64,000 bases of DNA from Porcincola sp945869225 (GTDB lineage Bacteria; Bacillota; Clostridia; Lachnospirales; Lachnospiraceae), in assembly GCF_052118625.1 (NCBI RefSeq), contig NZ_JBQKGW010000013.1, forward strand, positions 22,808 to 86,807. The letters run 5' to 3'. How positions within the stretch are numbered: position 1 is the stretch's first letter; the number at the start of each line of letters is the position of its first letter. Both the position numbers and the translations under genes were made by a program. This document shows positions 23,540 through 32,591 of the stretch, one piece after another. The notes beneath the pieces are model-generated. The model did no database searches. It worked only from the letters and a program-made list of their open reading frames with translations, and was not told the DNA's origin.

Positions 23540-25984
23540 ATGGATATCTTTGACCGCTATGCACCGTTCATACAGGATTTTATCTATGAGAATCGATGGG
23601 AGAATCTGCGGGCGATCCAGGTTGCGGCAGGGGAAGCCATCTTCAACACTGACCAGAATGTCCTGCTCTGTGCTTCGACGGCATCCGGAAAGACGGAGGC
23701 GGCATTCTTCCCGATTCTAACGCTGTTTTCGGAGGATGAGCCAAGATCGGTGGGCTGCATCTACGTCGCACCCCTCAAGGCGCTGATCAATGATCAGTTT
23801 CTGAGACTGAACGATCTGTGCCGGGATGCACAGATCCCGGTCTGGCACTGGCATGGAGATGTGCCGGCTTCGGAGAAGAAACGCCTGATGAAAAAGCCAT
23901 CCGGGATTCTACAGATCACGCCGGAGTCACTGGAGGCGCTTCTGATGCACAAGCATGCGGATATACCGAGTCTGTTCGGTGATCTGCGGTTTGTTGTGAT
24001 CGATGAAATTCATTCCATGCTGCGGGGAGACCGCGGGGGGCAGACCCTGTGCCTGATTGAACGGCTTTCACGCCTTGCAGGCGTCCGGCCGCGGCGGATC
24101 GGGCTGTCAGCGACCATCGGCGATACGAAAAAAGCCGGAGCATTTCTGTCCGCCGGTTCCGGAAGGGGCTGCGTGATCCCGAGGATCGAGGCAAAAGGGG
24201 TGCAGTGGCGGCTGTCGATGGAACACTTTTATAACAGCACTCCGCAGGCAGACGAGGCATGGTATGTCGGAACCGACACCCTGATTCCTGGAACCGCACA
24301 GACAACAAGTCCGGCAGCCGCACGGTCAGGCGGCCAGGGGCAGATCAGTCCGGCTGCCGCACTGTCAGGTGGCCAGGGGCAGATCAGTCCGGCAGCCGCA
24401 CGGTCAGGCTCCCAGGGACAGGACACAGCTGCATCACACCTGGGTGCTATAAAGAAAGAACCGGAGCCGACGATCCTGGCGCCGCCCGGTGAACCAACAG
24501 ACAAAGCGCCATATGCGGCGAATCCGGGCTGTGGGTATATCTTCGAGCACACACGGGGCAAAAAGTGCCTGGTCTTCACAAATTCGCGCGAGGAGTGCGA
24601 GGCTGTCACGTCAACGCTTCGCCAGTACTGCGAGAAAAATCACGAACCGGACCGTTTCCTGATCCACCATGGAAACCTCGCGACCTCCTTCCGCCAGAGC
24701 GCGGAGGAGCAGATGAAGGATGACGACAACCGTATGACGATTTGTACAACCTCGACGCTGGAGCTCGGGATTGACATCGGCCGACTGGAGCGCGCTTTTC
24801 AGGTAGAGGCACCCTTCACGGTATCGTCATTTCTGCAGCGGATGGGCCGGACGGGCAGGCGTGGGGAGCCCTGCGAGATGTGGTTTGTCATGCGCGAGGA
24901 GCATGCGGAGCCCCGTGACCTGTTTCCGGACACGATTCCCTGGTCCCTGATTCAGGGGATTGCGCTGGTGCAGCTGTATCTGGAGGAGCGCTGGGTCGAG
25001 CCGCCGAGAGACGGGCGGCTGCCCTACAGCCTGCTTTATCACCAGACGATGTCGACGCTTGCCTCCTGCGGGGAAATGACACCGCAGGAGCTTGCCTCCC
25101 GTGTCCTGACACTGGCGTATTTCCACAATATCACAGCCGGAGACTACAAAGTGCTGCTGCATCATCTGCTGGAGACAGACCAGATCCAGTGGACAGAGGA
25201 GGGCGGGCTGATTGTCGGGCTGGCCGGAGAACGGATCACAAATTCGTTCAAGTTCTACGCTGTATTTCAGGAGAACGAGGAGTACAGCGTCCGCTGCGAG
25301 TCAGAGGAGATCGGAACCATCGTGAAGCCGCCGCCAGTAGGGGAGCGGATCGCGATTGCAGGGCATGTGTGGGTCTGCGAGGAGGTTGACCGGGTGCACC
25401 ACCAGGTCTATGTCCACATGATAAGGGGCAGCGTGCCGGCTTATTTTGGGGATGAGCCGGGAGATATCCACACAAGGATTCTGGAGCGGATGGCGCAGGT
25501 GCTGTGCGAGAACAAAACCTATCCTTATCTGAGACCGCACGCGAAGGCCCGTCTGCTCACAGCCAGAAGGGCGGCAGTGGCCTCCGGGATGAATGACAGG
25601 CCGCTGATCTGTCTCGGTGAGCGGATGTACTGCCTGTTTCCGTGGCTTGGAAGCTATGCATTTCTGGCGCTGGAGCGGCTGCTGCGGCTCCGGTGTGCCG
25701 ACAGGCTCGGGCTGAAGGGGTTCAATTCTGTCAGACCGTATTTTATTCAGTTTACGCTCGGGGTCAGCGAAGCGGAGTTCTTCCGGATTCTGGGGGAGGA
25801 GGCAGAAAAGCCATTTGACCCGATGGAGCTGCTTTATCCGAAGGAGGTACCAGTCTTTGACAAGTATGACGACCTGCTTCCGGAGGAACTTGTCCGGAAG
25901 GGCTTTGCATATGGAGTTCTGGACATCGAAGGCATGAAGAAGCGGGTCCGCGGATGGGCAGACCGATACGGACAAGAAGCCTGA
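23540..25984 (+). CDS. BrxHI-like DEAD/DEAH-box (Lhr-type) helicase
   Basis: The protein has 814 residues. Helicase motifs in order: Q-like region IQVAAGEAIF, Walker A LCASTASGKTEAAFF (about 44-58), YVAPLKALINDQF, Walker B VVIDEIHSMLRGDRGG (DEIH at 155), motif III LSATIG, LVFTNSREECEAV, TSTLELGIDIG and motif VI FLQRMGRTGRRG (about 432). The C-terminal 350 residues resemble the Lhr-core winged-helix and beta domains. Between the two RecA lobes (about residues 257-294) lies an insertion of three 13-residue repeats rich in Pro, Ala, Ser and Gly. It is coupled to the BrxD-like ATPase and probably works with it on DNA, in defence or repair. Confidence 0.85.
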   Translation: MDIFDRYAPFIQDFIYENRWENLRAIQVAAGEAIFNTDQNVLLCASTASGKTEAAFFPILTLFSEDEPRSVGCIYVAPLKALINDQFLRLNDLCRDAQIPVWHWHGDVPASEKKRLMKKPSGILQITPESLEALLMHKHADIPSLFGDLRFVVIDEIHSMLRGDRGGQTLCLIERLSRLAGVRPRRIGLSATIGDTKKAGAFLSAGSGRGCVIPRIEAKGVQWRLSMEHFYNSTPQADEAWYVGTDTLIPGTAQTTSPAAARSGGQGQISPAAALSGGQGQISPAAARSGSQGQDTAASHLGAIKKEPEPTILAPPGEPTDKAPYAANPGCGYIFEHTRGKKCLVFTNSREECEAVTSTLRQYCEKNHEPDRFLIHHGNLATSFRQSAEEQMKDDDNRMTICTTSTLELGIDIGRLERAFQVEAPFTVSSFLQRMGRTGRRGEPCEMWFVMREEHAEPRDLFPDTIPWSLIQGIALVQLYLEERWVEPPRDGRLPYSLLYHQTMSTLASCGEMTPQELASRVLTLAYFHNITAGDYKVLLHHLLETDQIQWTEEGGLIVGLAGERITNSFKFYAVFQENEEYSVRCESEEIGTIVKPPPVGERIAIAGHVWVCEEVDRVHHQVYVHMIRGSVPAYFGDEPGDIHTRILERMAQVLCENKTYPYLRPHAKARLLTARRAAVASGMNDRPLICLGERMYCLFPWLGSYAFLALERLLRLRCADRLGLKGFNSVRPYFIQFTLGVSEAEFFRILGEEAEKPFDPMELLYPKEVPVFDKYDDLLPEELVRKGFAYGVLDIEGMKKRVRGWADRYGQEA
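24308..24421 (+). repeat. In-frame 39-bp tandem repeat inside the helicase gene
   Basis: There are nearly three copies of a 39-bp unit (starts 24308, 24347, 24386) encoding SPAAARSGGQGQI-like peptides. The copies differ at a few bases. The unit length is a multiple of three, so copy-number change would preserve the frame. It sits in the linker between the RecA-like lobes. Confidence 0.88.
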
Positions 25985-26055
25985 GCAGATGAAGTCCGAT
26001 TCTGTGAGGGCGTAAGAAGATATGAGGGAAACAAGATGGAAAGGAGATGCATGAC

Positions 26056-26832
26056 ATGATTGATTATTCAGAAGGGTCCGGGAAACTTTATCACATCCAG
26101 GTGGCGCCGGGAGAGGTCGGGAAGTATGTCATTCTACCCGGGGATCCGAAACGGTGCGAGAAGATCGCGCGTCACTTTGACGACGCGAAGCTGATTGCGG
26201 ACAACCGTGAATTCACGACCTACACAGGGACGCTCGGCGGGGTGAAGGTTTCTGTCACATCGACCGGAATCGGAGGCCCTTCCGCCGCGATTGCGATGGA
26301 AGAGCTGAAGCGGTGCGGCGCGGATACCTTTATCCGGGTCGGAACCTGCGGAGGCATGGCACTGGATGTCAAAGGCGGAGACCTGGTCATCGCGACCGGC
26401 GCGATCCGTGCGGAGGGAACCGGCCGGGAGTATGCGCCAATCGAGTTCCCGGCGGTGGCAGACTTCGATGTTGTCTGCGCCCTGACACAGGCGGCACAGA
26501 AGCTGGGCAGGCACTATCACACGGGGGTTGTTCAGTGCAAGGATTCCTTCTACGGTCAGCATGAGCCGGAGGCGAAGCCAGTGGGCTATGACCTGATCAA
26601 TAAGTGGAATGCCTGGCTGAAACTCGGGACCCTGGCCTCGGAAATGGAGTCAGCGGCACTCTTTGTCGTGGCGTCTGCGCTCCATGTCCGGGTCGGGACG
26701 GTGCTGCTCGCGATCGCGAATCAGGAGCGCGCAAAGGCAGGACTGGACAATGAGCAGGTCCACGACACCGAGGGAGCGATCGACACGGCCATTGAAGCGA
26801 TCCGGATTCTGATTGCACGTGACAATGCCTGA
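26056..26832 (+). CDS. udp: Uridine phosphorylase
   Basis: Start ATG 26056 is chosen because AAAGGAG (26039-26045) is correctly spaced; ATG 26047 is too close. The protein has 258 residues. Nucleoside-phosphorylase-I motifs: phosphate loop VILPGDPKRCEKIA, STGIGGPSAAIAMEEL, FIRVGTCGGM, the base-binding CKDSFYGQHEP, and the ribose-binding LASEMESAALFVVA. It cleaves uridine (and deoxyuridine) with phosphate to uracil and ribose-1-phosphate in pyrimidine salvage. It is followed 135 bases later by cytidine deaminase, which supplies its substrate. Confidence 0.93.
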   Translation: MIDYSEGSGKLYHIQVAPGEVGKYVILPGDPKRCEKIARHFDDAKLIADNREFTTYTGTLGGVKVSVTSTGIGGPSAAIAMEELKRCGADTFIRVGTCGGMALDVKGGDLVIATGAIRAEGTGREYAPIEFPAVADFDVVCALTQAAQKLGRHYHTGVVQCKDSFYGQHEPEAKPVGYDLINKWNAWLKLGTLASEMESAALFVVASALHVRVGTVLLAIANQERAKAGLDNEQVHDTEGAIDTAIEAIRILIARDNA

Positions 26833-26967
26833 TGGGAGAGGCTGACGTTGACCGGAAGGCTGTTTGAGTGTAACCATCGCAATGAAGGGCATGGCAGGCG
26901 TTAAGGCGGTCCGTGCAGGGGGCCATCGCGCAGGACATGTCCGCGTGATGTGACAGGAGGAAGAAAC

Positions 26968-27426
26968 ATGACAGAGCAGGAGATCCGGGAGATCTGCAGG
27001 CTGGCGGTCCGCATGCGGGAGCGGGCGTATACGCCCTATTCGCATTTCCGGGTCGGAGCGGCGCTGCTTGGAGTGAGCGGGCAGGTCTACACGGGCTGCA
27101 ACATCGAGAACGCATCTTATCCGGTTTCGGTCTGTGCGGAGCGGACAGCGCTTTTCAAGGCAGTCTCAGAGGGGGAACATGAATTTCAGGCACTTGCCAT
27201 CGCCGGCGGACCGGAGGGCGGAGCGCTTCAGTACTGTGCACCCTGCGGTGTCTGCAGGCAGGCGTTTCAGGAATTCTGCCCGCCGCATTTCCCGATCTAT
27301 CTGGCAAAGTCCGAGACAGACTTTCGCCGGTATGAACTTCAGGAGTTGCTGCCGGAAGCGTTTGGAGGCGGCAACCTGAGGGCGCCTTCCGGGAGGGCGG
27401 AACAATTCAGGAAAGGTGAGATATGA
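26968..27426 (+). CDS. cdd: Cytidine deaminase
   Basis: Start ATG 26968 follows AGGAGG, giving 152 residues. The zinc site is complete: TGCNIENASYPVSVCAERTA (Cys and the catalytic Glu of CAE) and the PCGVCRQAFQEF pair of cysteines. N-terminal YTPYSHFRVGAALL binds the nucleoside. It deaminates cytidine/deoxycytidine to uridine/deoxyuridine. The C-terminal 25 residues (after LLPEAFGG) are a low-complexity extension not typical of the family, which is usually about 130 residues. The stop region overlaps the next start by four bases. Confidence 0.93.
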   Translation: MTEQEIREICRLAVRMRERAYTPYSHFRVGAALLGVSGQVYTGCNIENASYPVSVCAERTALFKAVSEGEHEFQALAIAGGPEGGALQYCAPCGVCRQAFQEFCPPHFPIYLAKSETDFRRYELQELLPEAFGGGNLRAPSGRAEQFRKGEI

Positions 27427-28274
27427 CATCAGATCTGGGACGATACTATGTCCAGCACTATTTCAACCTGGCAAATTTCGGGAAGTATCTGATTGTGGCA
27501 ATCATCGGCCTTGCGGCCGTCATGGCCGTCATGCTGACGATTGCCTGGCAGCAGAGACAGGCGACCGAGAGAAGCATCCGGGAACATTTTTCGTATGACC
27601 GGGAGGCGTACGCGCATGACGCCCGCTACCGGGAGGCGGTCAACAGCCGCATCTACAGCCGGAGACGGGCAGCTGCTCACAGGGGGATCAGCATCATCGA
27701 GAGCTTCTACGAGCTCGTGTTCTCAAGCACATCGATCCTGCTGTTCCTGAGTCTCTACAACATTGTGGACTGGCATATGCCGCAGGTCTGGGCAGTCTGG
27801 GATAAATACAAGGATCTGATCCTTGTCATTTTCCTGATGTTTTCGGTGCTCTTCGCAAACATCCTTGACCGCTTCCTTGTGCAGCTCCCGCACCTGTCGG
27901 ATGAAGACAAGGGAGCCCTGAGGCTGGTCAGCAACCTCTATATTATCCTGATTTTGCTCTACATCAAGTTCATCTATGAGGATGCCAACTATGACTCGAT
28001 GATCATTTACTTCATCAGTCTGTCGCTGGGCCGGTTCATCTACTTTGACTTTTCATGGCAGGATTTTACTAAAACGCTCTCCGGCGTGCTGTCAAAGCTT
28101 CCAGTCATGCTGCTCCTTCTGGCCTACTCGGCGTTCATGTGCTGGTACGGATTCAAGGTGGATTTTCTGCTGACTTCAAATGGCGTGCTTGTAAGCACCC
28201 TGATTGCGCATCTTTTCATGGATCTCTCGATTTTCATCCTCGAGAAAATGCAGCTGCTGAAGCTGTTTCTCTGA
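27423..28274 (+). CDS. Polytopic membrane protein of unknown function
   Basis: 283 residues; the start overlaps the cdd stop. One N-terminal helix (YLIVAIIGLAAVMAVMLTIA) is followed by a hydrophilic, Arg/Tyr-rich segment (about 43-85), then about six more helices between 90 and 275. The last helices include FMDLSIFILEKMQLLKLFL. Conserved charged residues within helices are few. I do not recognise the family. The coupling to cdd may be accidental, as no transport or nucleoside motif is seen. Confidence 0.7.
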   Translation: MTSDLGRYYVQHYFNLANFGKYLIVAIIGLAAVMAVMLTIAWQQRQATERSIREHFSYDREAYAHDARYREAVNSRIYSRRRAAAHRGISIIESFYELVFSSTSILLFLSLYNIVDWHMPQVWAVWDKYKDLILVIFLMFSVLFANILDRFLVQLPHLSDEDKGALRLVSNLYIILILLYIKFIYEDANYDSMIIYFISLSLGRFIYFDFSWQDFTKTLSGVLSKLPVMLLLLAYSAFMCWYGFKVDFLLTSNGVLVSTLIAHLFMDLSIFILEKMQLLKLFL

Positions 28275-28398
28275 GCTGCAAAGCGCGGCCCGCCATGCCT
28301 TGTGTGGTTGCCGCAGGTTGTCTTCGATGATAAGATAGGGGCAGGATACACCGTGGGATGAGGGGTCCGCGGGAGACAGCTGATAAGGGGAAGATGGC

Positions 28399-29325
28399 AT
28401 GAAGGGGAAGAGATGGACGCTGCTTGTTGCGGCATGCGCGGCGGGTACGGCACTTCTGGCATATCCGGCATCGGCAGTGGCGGTGAAGTGGGAAGATCTG
28501 ACGAATGCGCAGCAGAAGGCGGCTTATCAGAGTCTTGAATCTGAGAATGAGAGTCTGCGCGCGCAGCTGAAGGAGCTGCAGGCGCAGACAGATACAGGAA
28601 GCGGCGCAGATAACGGCGGGACGCCAGCGGACGGCGGAACATCTGCCGGCAGCGCAGAAAGCGCACAGACGCAGCGAAAGGACACAGCCACATTTCTGAA
28701 GGATATTGCGGCTTCATTTGAAAAGCGACAGGCGGAGGCCGGAACCTGCAGCGCAGATCAGATCGCTCAGATGTCCGCAGCAGATTTGTGGGCATACCGC
28801 TTCAGGTGCGCGGAGGCGGAGCGGGATTTTTATGAGGCGTACAAGGGGGTACAGCTGGGGAGCCTGAATCTTCAGTATCTTTGCGACGAGTATCGTGCGG
28901 GGCTTGGAAAGCAGTACAAGGCAGAGACAACCTGGAAAGATACGCAGGATGCGGACAAGACCAGTCAGCTGTATTCGGCAGGCTATTACAACCGCGCCTA
29001 TGCGCTGGTGGAGCTTCACGACTACTACAGTCTGGAGCTGCCGGACGGCTACCAGGACCTGAAGGATGCCGTCGACAAGATGAATGCTGCCGCAGGCGCG
29101 GAGACAAAGAACGCTTCGGCAGACAGCACAACGGTGAAGAAGGTGCAGGAACTTCTGAATGCACTGGGATTCTTATGCGGGACACCGGATGGGATCTGCG
29201 GACGTCAGACGGTAAGCTGCATCGAGCGGTTTCAGACCATGTACGGGTTTGAGCCGGCGGACGGTTTGATCGACGACGAGCTGCTGAGTCAGATGCAGGA
29301 GATGCTGAACCGGCAGGGCGCGTGA
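28399..29325 (+). CDS. Secreted protein with C-terminal peptidoglycan-binding domain
   Basis: 308 residues with AAGGGGAAG before ATG 28399. Signal peptide with core LLVAACAAGTALLAY and likely cleavage after ASAVA (about 28). A coiled coil follows (QSLESENESLRAQLKELQAQ), then a Gly/Ala/Thr-rich linker and a helical central domain (100-230) with many Tyr. The C-terminal 60 residues are a PG_binding_1 domain (VKKVQELLNALGFLCGTPDG, then CIERFQTMYGFEPADGLIDD). It is probably extracellular and cell-wall associated. No catalytic domain is visible. It ends 7 bases before moaA, but a functional link is not evident. Confidence 0.78.
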   Translation: MKGKRWTLLVAACAAGTALLAYPASAVAVKWEDLTNAQQKAAYQSLESENESLRAQLKELQAQTDTGSGADNGGTPADGGTSAGSAESAQTQRKDTATFLKDIAASFEKRQAEAGTCSADQIAQMSAADLWAYRFRCAEAERDFYEAYKGVQLGSLNLQYLCDEYRAGLGKQYKAETTWKDTQDADKTSQLYSAGYYNRAYALVELHDYYSLELPDGYQDLKDAVDKMNAAAGAETKNASADSTTVKKVQELLNALGFLCGTPDGICGRQTVSCIERFQTMYGFEPADGLIDDELLSQMQEMLNRQGA

Positions 29326-29332
29326 GTGGGAT

Positions 29333-30466
29333 ATGAAAGACTGTTTCGGAAGAGAGATAGACTACCTGCGGATCTCGATTACAGATCGCTGCAATCTGAG
29401 ATGCAGGTACTGTATGCCGGACGGCATGTCCGGCAAGGTGTGTCATGAGGATGTCCTGCGGTACGAGGAGTTTCTCCGGATTGTGCGTGCGGCATCGCGG
29501 CTGGGAATCCGGCATCTGAAGGTAACAGGCGGAGAACCGCTGGTGCGGCGGGGGTGTTCGGCGTTCATCGGCGCGCTGAAGGCGGTCGAGGGCATCCAGA
29601 CGGTGACGCTGACGACAAACGGGCTCCTTCTGAGAGAGAATCTGGATGCGCTTGTGCAGGCGGGCGTGGACGGGATCAACGTGAGTCTTGACACGACAGA
29701 TCCGCAGCAGTACCGGCTGATCACCGGGGACAGCGGGACAGGCGGCGTAGAGGAGGTTTCCGCGGCGGTCTTTGCGGCGGCGGAGCGGGGAATCCGGGTC
29801 AAGGTGAATGCCGTGACGATGCCCGGGACAGATGTTCTCAGCCTGATCTCATATGCAAGGGAGCATCCGGTGGATGTGCGTTTTATAGAAATGATGCCGA
29901 TCGGGTACGGCCGCCTGTTTCCGGATTCGGATAACCGAAGGCTGCTGGCCCGGCTCGCAGAGGTGTTCCCGGATATGGAGCCTGAGAGTGAAGCCGCACT
30001 GGAGCTGCTTCTGGAAGCTGTGGGAAGGAAGAGGGCTTTTTCTTTTGCAGAGCGTCATTCTCAGGAAAGAATAACGAAGAAGCACGGGGAAGGACCGGCA
30101 GTGTACTTCCGCATCCCGGGGTATCAGGGCAGCGTCGGCTTTATCAGCGCGGTGCACGGGAAGTTCTGTTCCTCCTGCAACCGGATCCGGCTGACGTCGA
30201 CCGGGTTTCTGAAAACCTGCCTCTGCTACGATCAGGGCGCAGACCTCCGGGCAGTGCTGAGGGAGATGACGCCGGACGGAGGACCCTCGCCCGAGGCAGA
30301 CGGCCGCGGGCAGGCGGGACGGACCCTTGGCTGCGCGGAACCCGACAGGGATCTGCGGCTGGAGGAGGTCATGCGGGCAGCGATTCTGAACAAGCCGGCC
30401 GCCCACTGTTTTGAGACGCCTGACCAGATGACGGAGCATCATGAAATGAGCCAGATTGGAGGATAA
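29333..30466 (+). CDS. moaA: GTP 3',8-cyclase MoaA
   Basis: The protein has 377 residues. The radical-SAM cluster is C20-x3-C24-x2-C27 (ITDRCNLRCRYC). LKVTGGEPLVRRG is the SAM-binding GGE motif, and the second cluster is around Cys279/Cys282 (KFCSSCNRIRLTSTGFLKTC). The C-terminus ends in Gly-Gly, as required for GTP activation. It converts GTP to 3',8-cyclo-GTP, the first step of molybdenum cofactor synthesis. Compared with typical MoaA (about 325-335 residues) there is an insertion of about 40 residues between FPDSDNRRLL and VYFRIPGYQG, and another near the end, so loop regions are expanded. First gene of the cofactor operon. Confidence 0.93.
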   Translation: MKDCFGREIDYLRISITDRCNLRCRYCMPDGMSGKVCHEDVLRYEEFLRIVRAASRLGIRHLKVTGGEPLVRRGCSAFIGALKAVEGIQTVTLTTNGLLLRENLDALVQAGVDGINVSLDTTDPQQYRLITGDSGTGGVEEVSAAVFAAAERGIRVKVNAVTMPGTDVLSLISYAREHPVDVRFIEMMPIGYGRLFPDSDNRRLLARLAEVFPDMEPESEAALELLLEAVGRKRAFSFAERHSQERITKKHGEGPAVYFRIPGYQGSVGFISAVHGKFCSSCNRIRLTSTGFLKTCLCYDQGADLRAVLREMTPDGGPSPEADGRGQAGRTLGCAEPDRDLRLEEVMRAAILNKPAAHCFETPDQMTEHHEMSQIGG

Positions 30467-30472
30467 CCAGAC

Positions 30473-31525
30473 ATGGAGGGAACGGTAAAGGCGGTCTGCA
30501 CCAGCAGCGTGAAGGGCGTCCGGAAGGAGCCGGTGAAGGAGGCACATCTGATTGAGGACTATGGCATCGAGAAGGATGCCCATGCCGGCAGATGGCACAG
30601 GCAGGTCAGCCTGCTTTCCTGGGAAAAGGTTCAGGAGTTCAACAGGAGCGGAGCAGGCGTGAGCGACGGGGACTTCGGGGAGAACTTGCTTGTGTCCGGG
30701 ATCAACTTCAGGAGTCTTCCAGTCGGGACGCGTTTCCTGATCTGTCCGGCTGAGAAGGCTGTCCATGCGGCAGCAGACAGCCTGACGGAGGAGTCTGTGC
30801 AGGAAGGCGGGAACGATTCGTCTGAAAAGGCTGTCCATGCGGACCGCATGGAAAACGGGGAAGCTTCCGGAACCGCTCTCCTCGAGCTGACACAGATTGG
30901 AAAGGCCTGCCATCACTCCTGCGAGATCAGGAAGCGTGTCGGGGTCTGCATCATGCCGACAGACGGGGTGTTTGCAAAGGTTGTCCGGGGCGGAACGGTG
31001 AGGCCGGGAGACCGTGTCCGGGTCCTTCCGCCCGACCCGGACAGACCTTATACAGCGGCGGTGATCACGCTGAGCGATCGCGCCTCCTCCGGCGTCTACG
31101 AAGACAGAAGCGGCCCGAAGGCGGCTGAAGTACTGAAGGCAGCAGGCTATGATGTGGTCGAGACGATTCTGCTTCCGGATGACCAGAGCAGGCTTGAGCG
31201 GGAGCTCGAGCGGCTCGCCGACCAGAGGCAGGTCAGCCTGGTACTGACGACAGGGGGAACCGGGTTCTCGGAGCGGGACCGCACGCCGGAGGCAACGATG
31301 GCGGTTGCGGAGAGGAATGCGCCCGGGATCGCGGAAGCGATCCGGGTGAAGTCGCTGGCGGTGACCGACCATGCGATGCTGTCGAGAGGCGTATCTGTCA
31401 TCCGGAAGAAAACACTGATTGTCAACCTGCCGGGATCGGTCAAAGCGGTGCAGGAGAGCCTTGGATTTATCATGGGAGCACTGGATCACGGACTGGGGAT
31501 TCTGCGCGGGACTGCAGACAACTGA
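30473..31525 (+). CDS. MOSC domain-MogA/MoaB fusion protein
   Basis: The protein has 350 residues. Residues 1-185 are a MOSC domain (YGIEKDAHAGRWHRQVSLLS, then DGDFGENLLVSGINF and the metal/sulfur Cys in EIRKRVGVCIMPTDGVF). Residues 190-350 are a MogA/MoaB molybdopterin adenylyltransferase (AVITLSDRASSGVYEDRSGP, LTTGGTGFSERDRTPEAT, VNLPGSVKAVQESLGFI). Such fusions occur in Clostridia. The MogA half activates molybdopterin with ATP. The MOSC domain contains a 24-residue internal duplication (EKAVHA twice), seen as a 21-bp direct repeat at 30750 and 30822. It starts six bases after moaA. Confidence 0.88.
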   Translation: MEGTVKAVCTSSVKGVRKEPVKEAHLIEDYGIEKDAHAGRWHRQVSLLSWEKVQEFNRSGAGVSDGDFGENLLVSGINFRSLPVGTRFLICPAEKAVHAAADSLTEESVQEGGNDSSEKAVHADRMENGEASGTALLELTQIGKACHHSCEIRKRVGVCIMPTDGVFAKVVRGGTVRPGDRVRVLPPDPDRPYTAAVITLSDRASSGVYEDRSGPKAAEVLKAAGYDVVETILLPDDQSRLERELERLADQRQVSLVLTTGGTGFSERDRTPEATMAVAERNAPGIAEAIRVKSLAVTDHAMLSRGVSVIRKKTLIVNLPGSVKAVQESLGFIMGALDHGLGILRGTADN

Positions 31526-31547
31526 GAAGAGAACAGGAGAGGATAAG

Positions 31548-32591
31548 ATGAAACTGATCAGGACAGTCGATGCGGAAGGAGCGGTACTGTGCCACGATGT
31601 GACGCAGATCATTCCGGGAACATTCAAGGGACCTGCATTCCGCAAAGGGCATGTCATTACAAAGGAAGATATCCCGGTGCTTCTGAGCATCGGCAAGGAG
31701 AATCTCTATGTCTGGGAGAAGAAGGAAGGCATGCTTCATGAAGATGAGGCGGCTGCCGTCCTGCGTGATCTGGCGATCGGCGCCCACATGAGTGCAGGCG
31801 AGCCAAAGGAAGGGAAGATCGAGCTGACTGCCGACTGTGACGGCCTGTTCAAGGTTGACTCGGCGGCGCTGCGGCTGGTCAACCGGACACCCCAGATGAT
31901 GATCGCGACGCGGCATGGAAACACGCCGGTTCGGAAGGGAGACAAGCTTGCCGGGACGAGGATTATTCCGCTCGTGATCGAGGAGCAGAAAATGAACAGC
32001 CTGTCGGCCTCTGTCCGTGAGGCAACAGAAGGCAGGCCGATCCTGTCGCTTCATCCATTTGTCCATAAGAGGATCGGGATTGTGACAACGGGATCTGAGG
32101 TTTACAAGGGGCGGATCAAGGATTCGTTCACGCCGATCCTCGAAAAGAAGCTTCAGGAGTACGACACAGAGGTGGTCGGATATGAGGTCACAGATGACGA
32201 CGACCGGATGACGACAGATGCCATCTGGAAGATGATCGGTCTCAGGGCGGACGTGGTACTCTGCACAGGCGGCATGAGCGTCGATCCGGATGACCGGACC
32301 CCGCTCGCAATCCGGAATACAGGAGCGGAAATTGTAACGTATGGCGCACCGGTTCTGCCCGGTGCCATGTTCCTGCTGTCCTATCTGCAGACAGAAGGGG
32401 AAAGAACCGTGGCGGTCTGCGGGCTTCCGGGCTGCGTGATGTATGCAAAGCGTACCATCTTCGACCTGATGCTGCCGCGGATTCTCGCGGATGACCGGAT
32501 CACGGCGGACGAGATTGCCGCGCTCGGGGAGGGCGGACTCTGCCTGGGCTGCAGCACCTGTATCTGGCCAAACTGCGGCTTCGGTGTGTGA
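31548..32591 (+). CDS. MoeA-like molybdopterin-binding protein with Cys-rich tail
   Basis: Start ATG 31548 follows GGAGAGG; the longer frame overlaps the previous gene. The protein has 347 residues. N-terminal MoeA-like lobe (residues 1-150), then the MoCF-binding domain VHKRIGIVTTGSEVYKGRIK, VVLCTGGMSVDPDDRTPLAI and VAVCGLPGCVMYAKRTIFDL. The end (LGCSTCIWPNCGFGV) carries four Cys in CxxC-x5-C-like spacing, seen in the clostridial version of this protein, and may bind metal. It probably inserts molybdate into adenylylated molybdopterin made by the preceding protein. It overlaps moaC by four bases. Confidence 0.85.
   Translation: MKLIRTVDAEGAVLCHDVTQIIPGTFKGPAFRKGHVITKEDIPVLLSIGKENLYVWEKKEGMLHEDEAAAVLRDLAIGAHMSAGEPKEGKIELTADCDGLFKVDSAALRLVNRTPQMMIATRHGNTPVRKGDKLAGTRIIPLVIEEQKMNSLSASVREATEGRPILSLHPFVHKRIGIVTTGSEVYKGRIKDSFTPILEKKLQEYDTEVVGYEVTDDDDRMTTDAIWKMIGLRADVVLCTGGMSVDPDDRTPLAIRNTGAEIVTYGAPVLPGAMFLLSYLQTEGERTVAVCGLPGCVMYAKRTIFDLMLPRILADDRITADEIAALGEGGLCLGCSTCIWPNCGFGV

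Noticed and set aside
22055..25984. Complete BREX system
   Set aside because: Only the ATPase and helicase are present; methylase, PglZ and other core genes are missing.
29849..31696. 615-codon open frame on the minus strand
   Set aside because: It lies opposite moaA and the MOSC-MogA gene, has no ribosome site or family likeness, and is a shadow of high-GC coding sequence.
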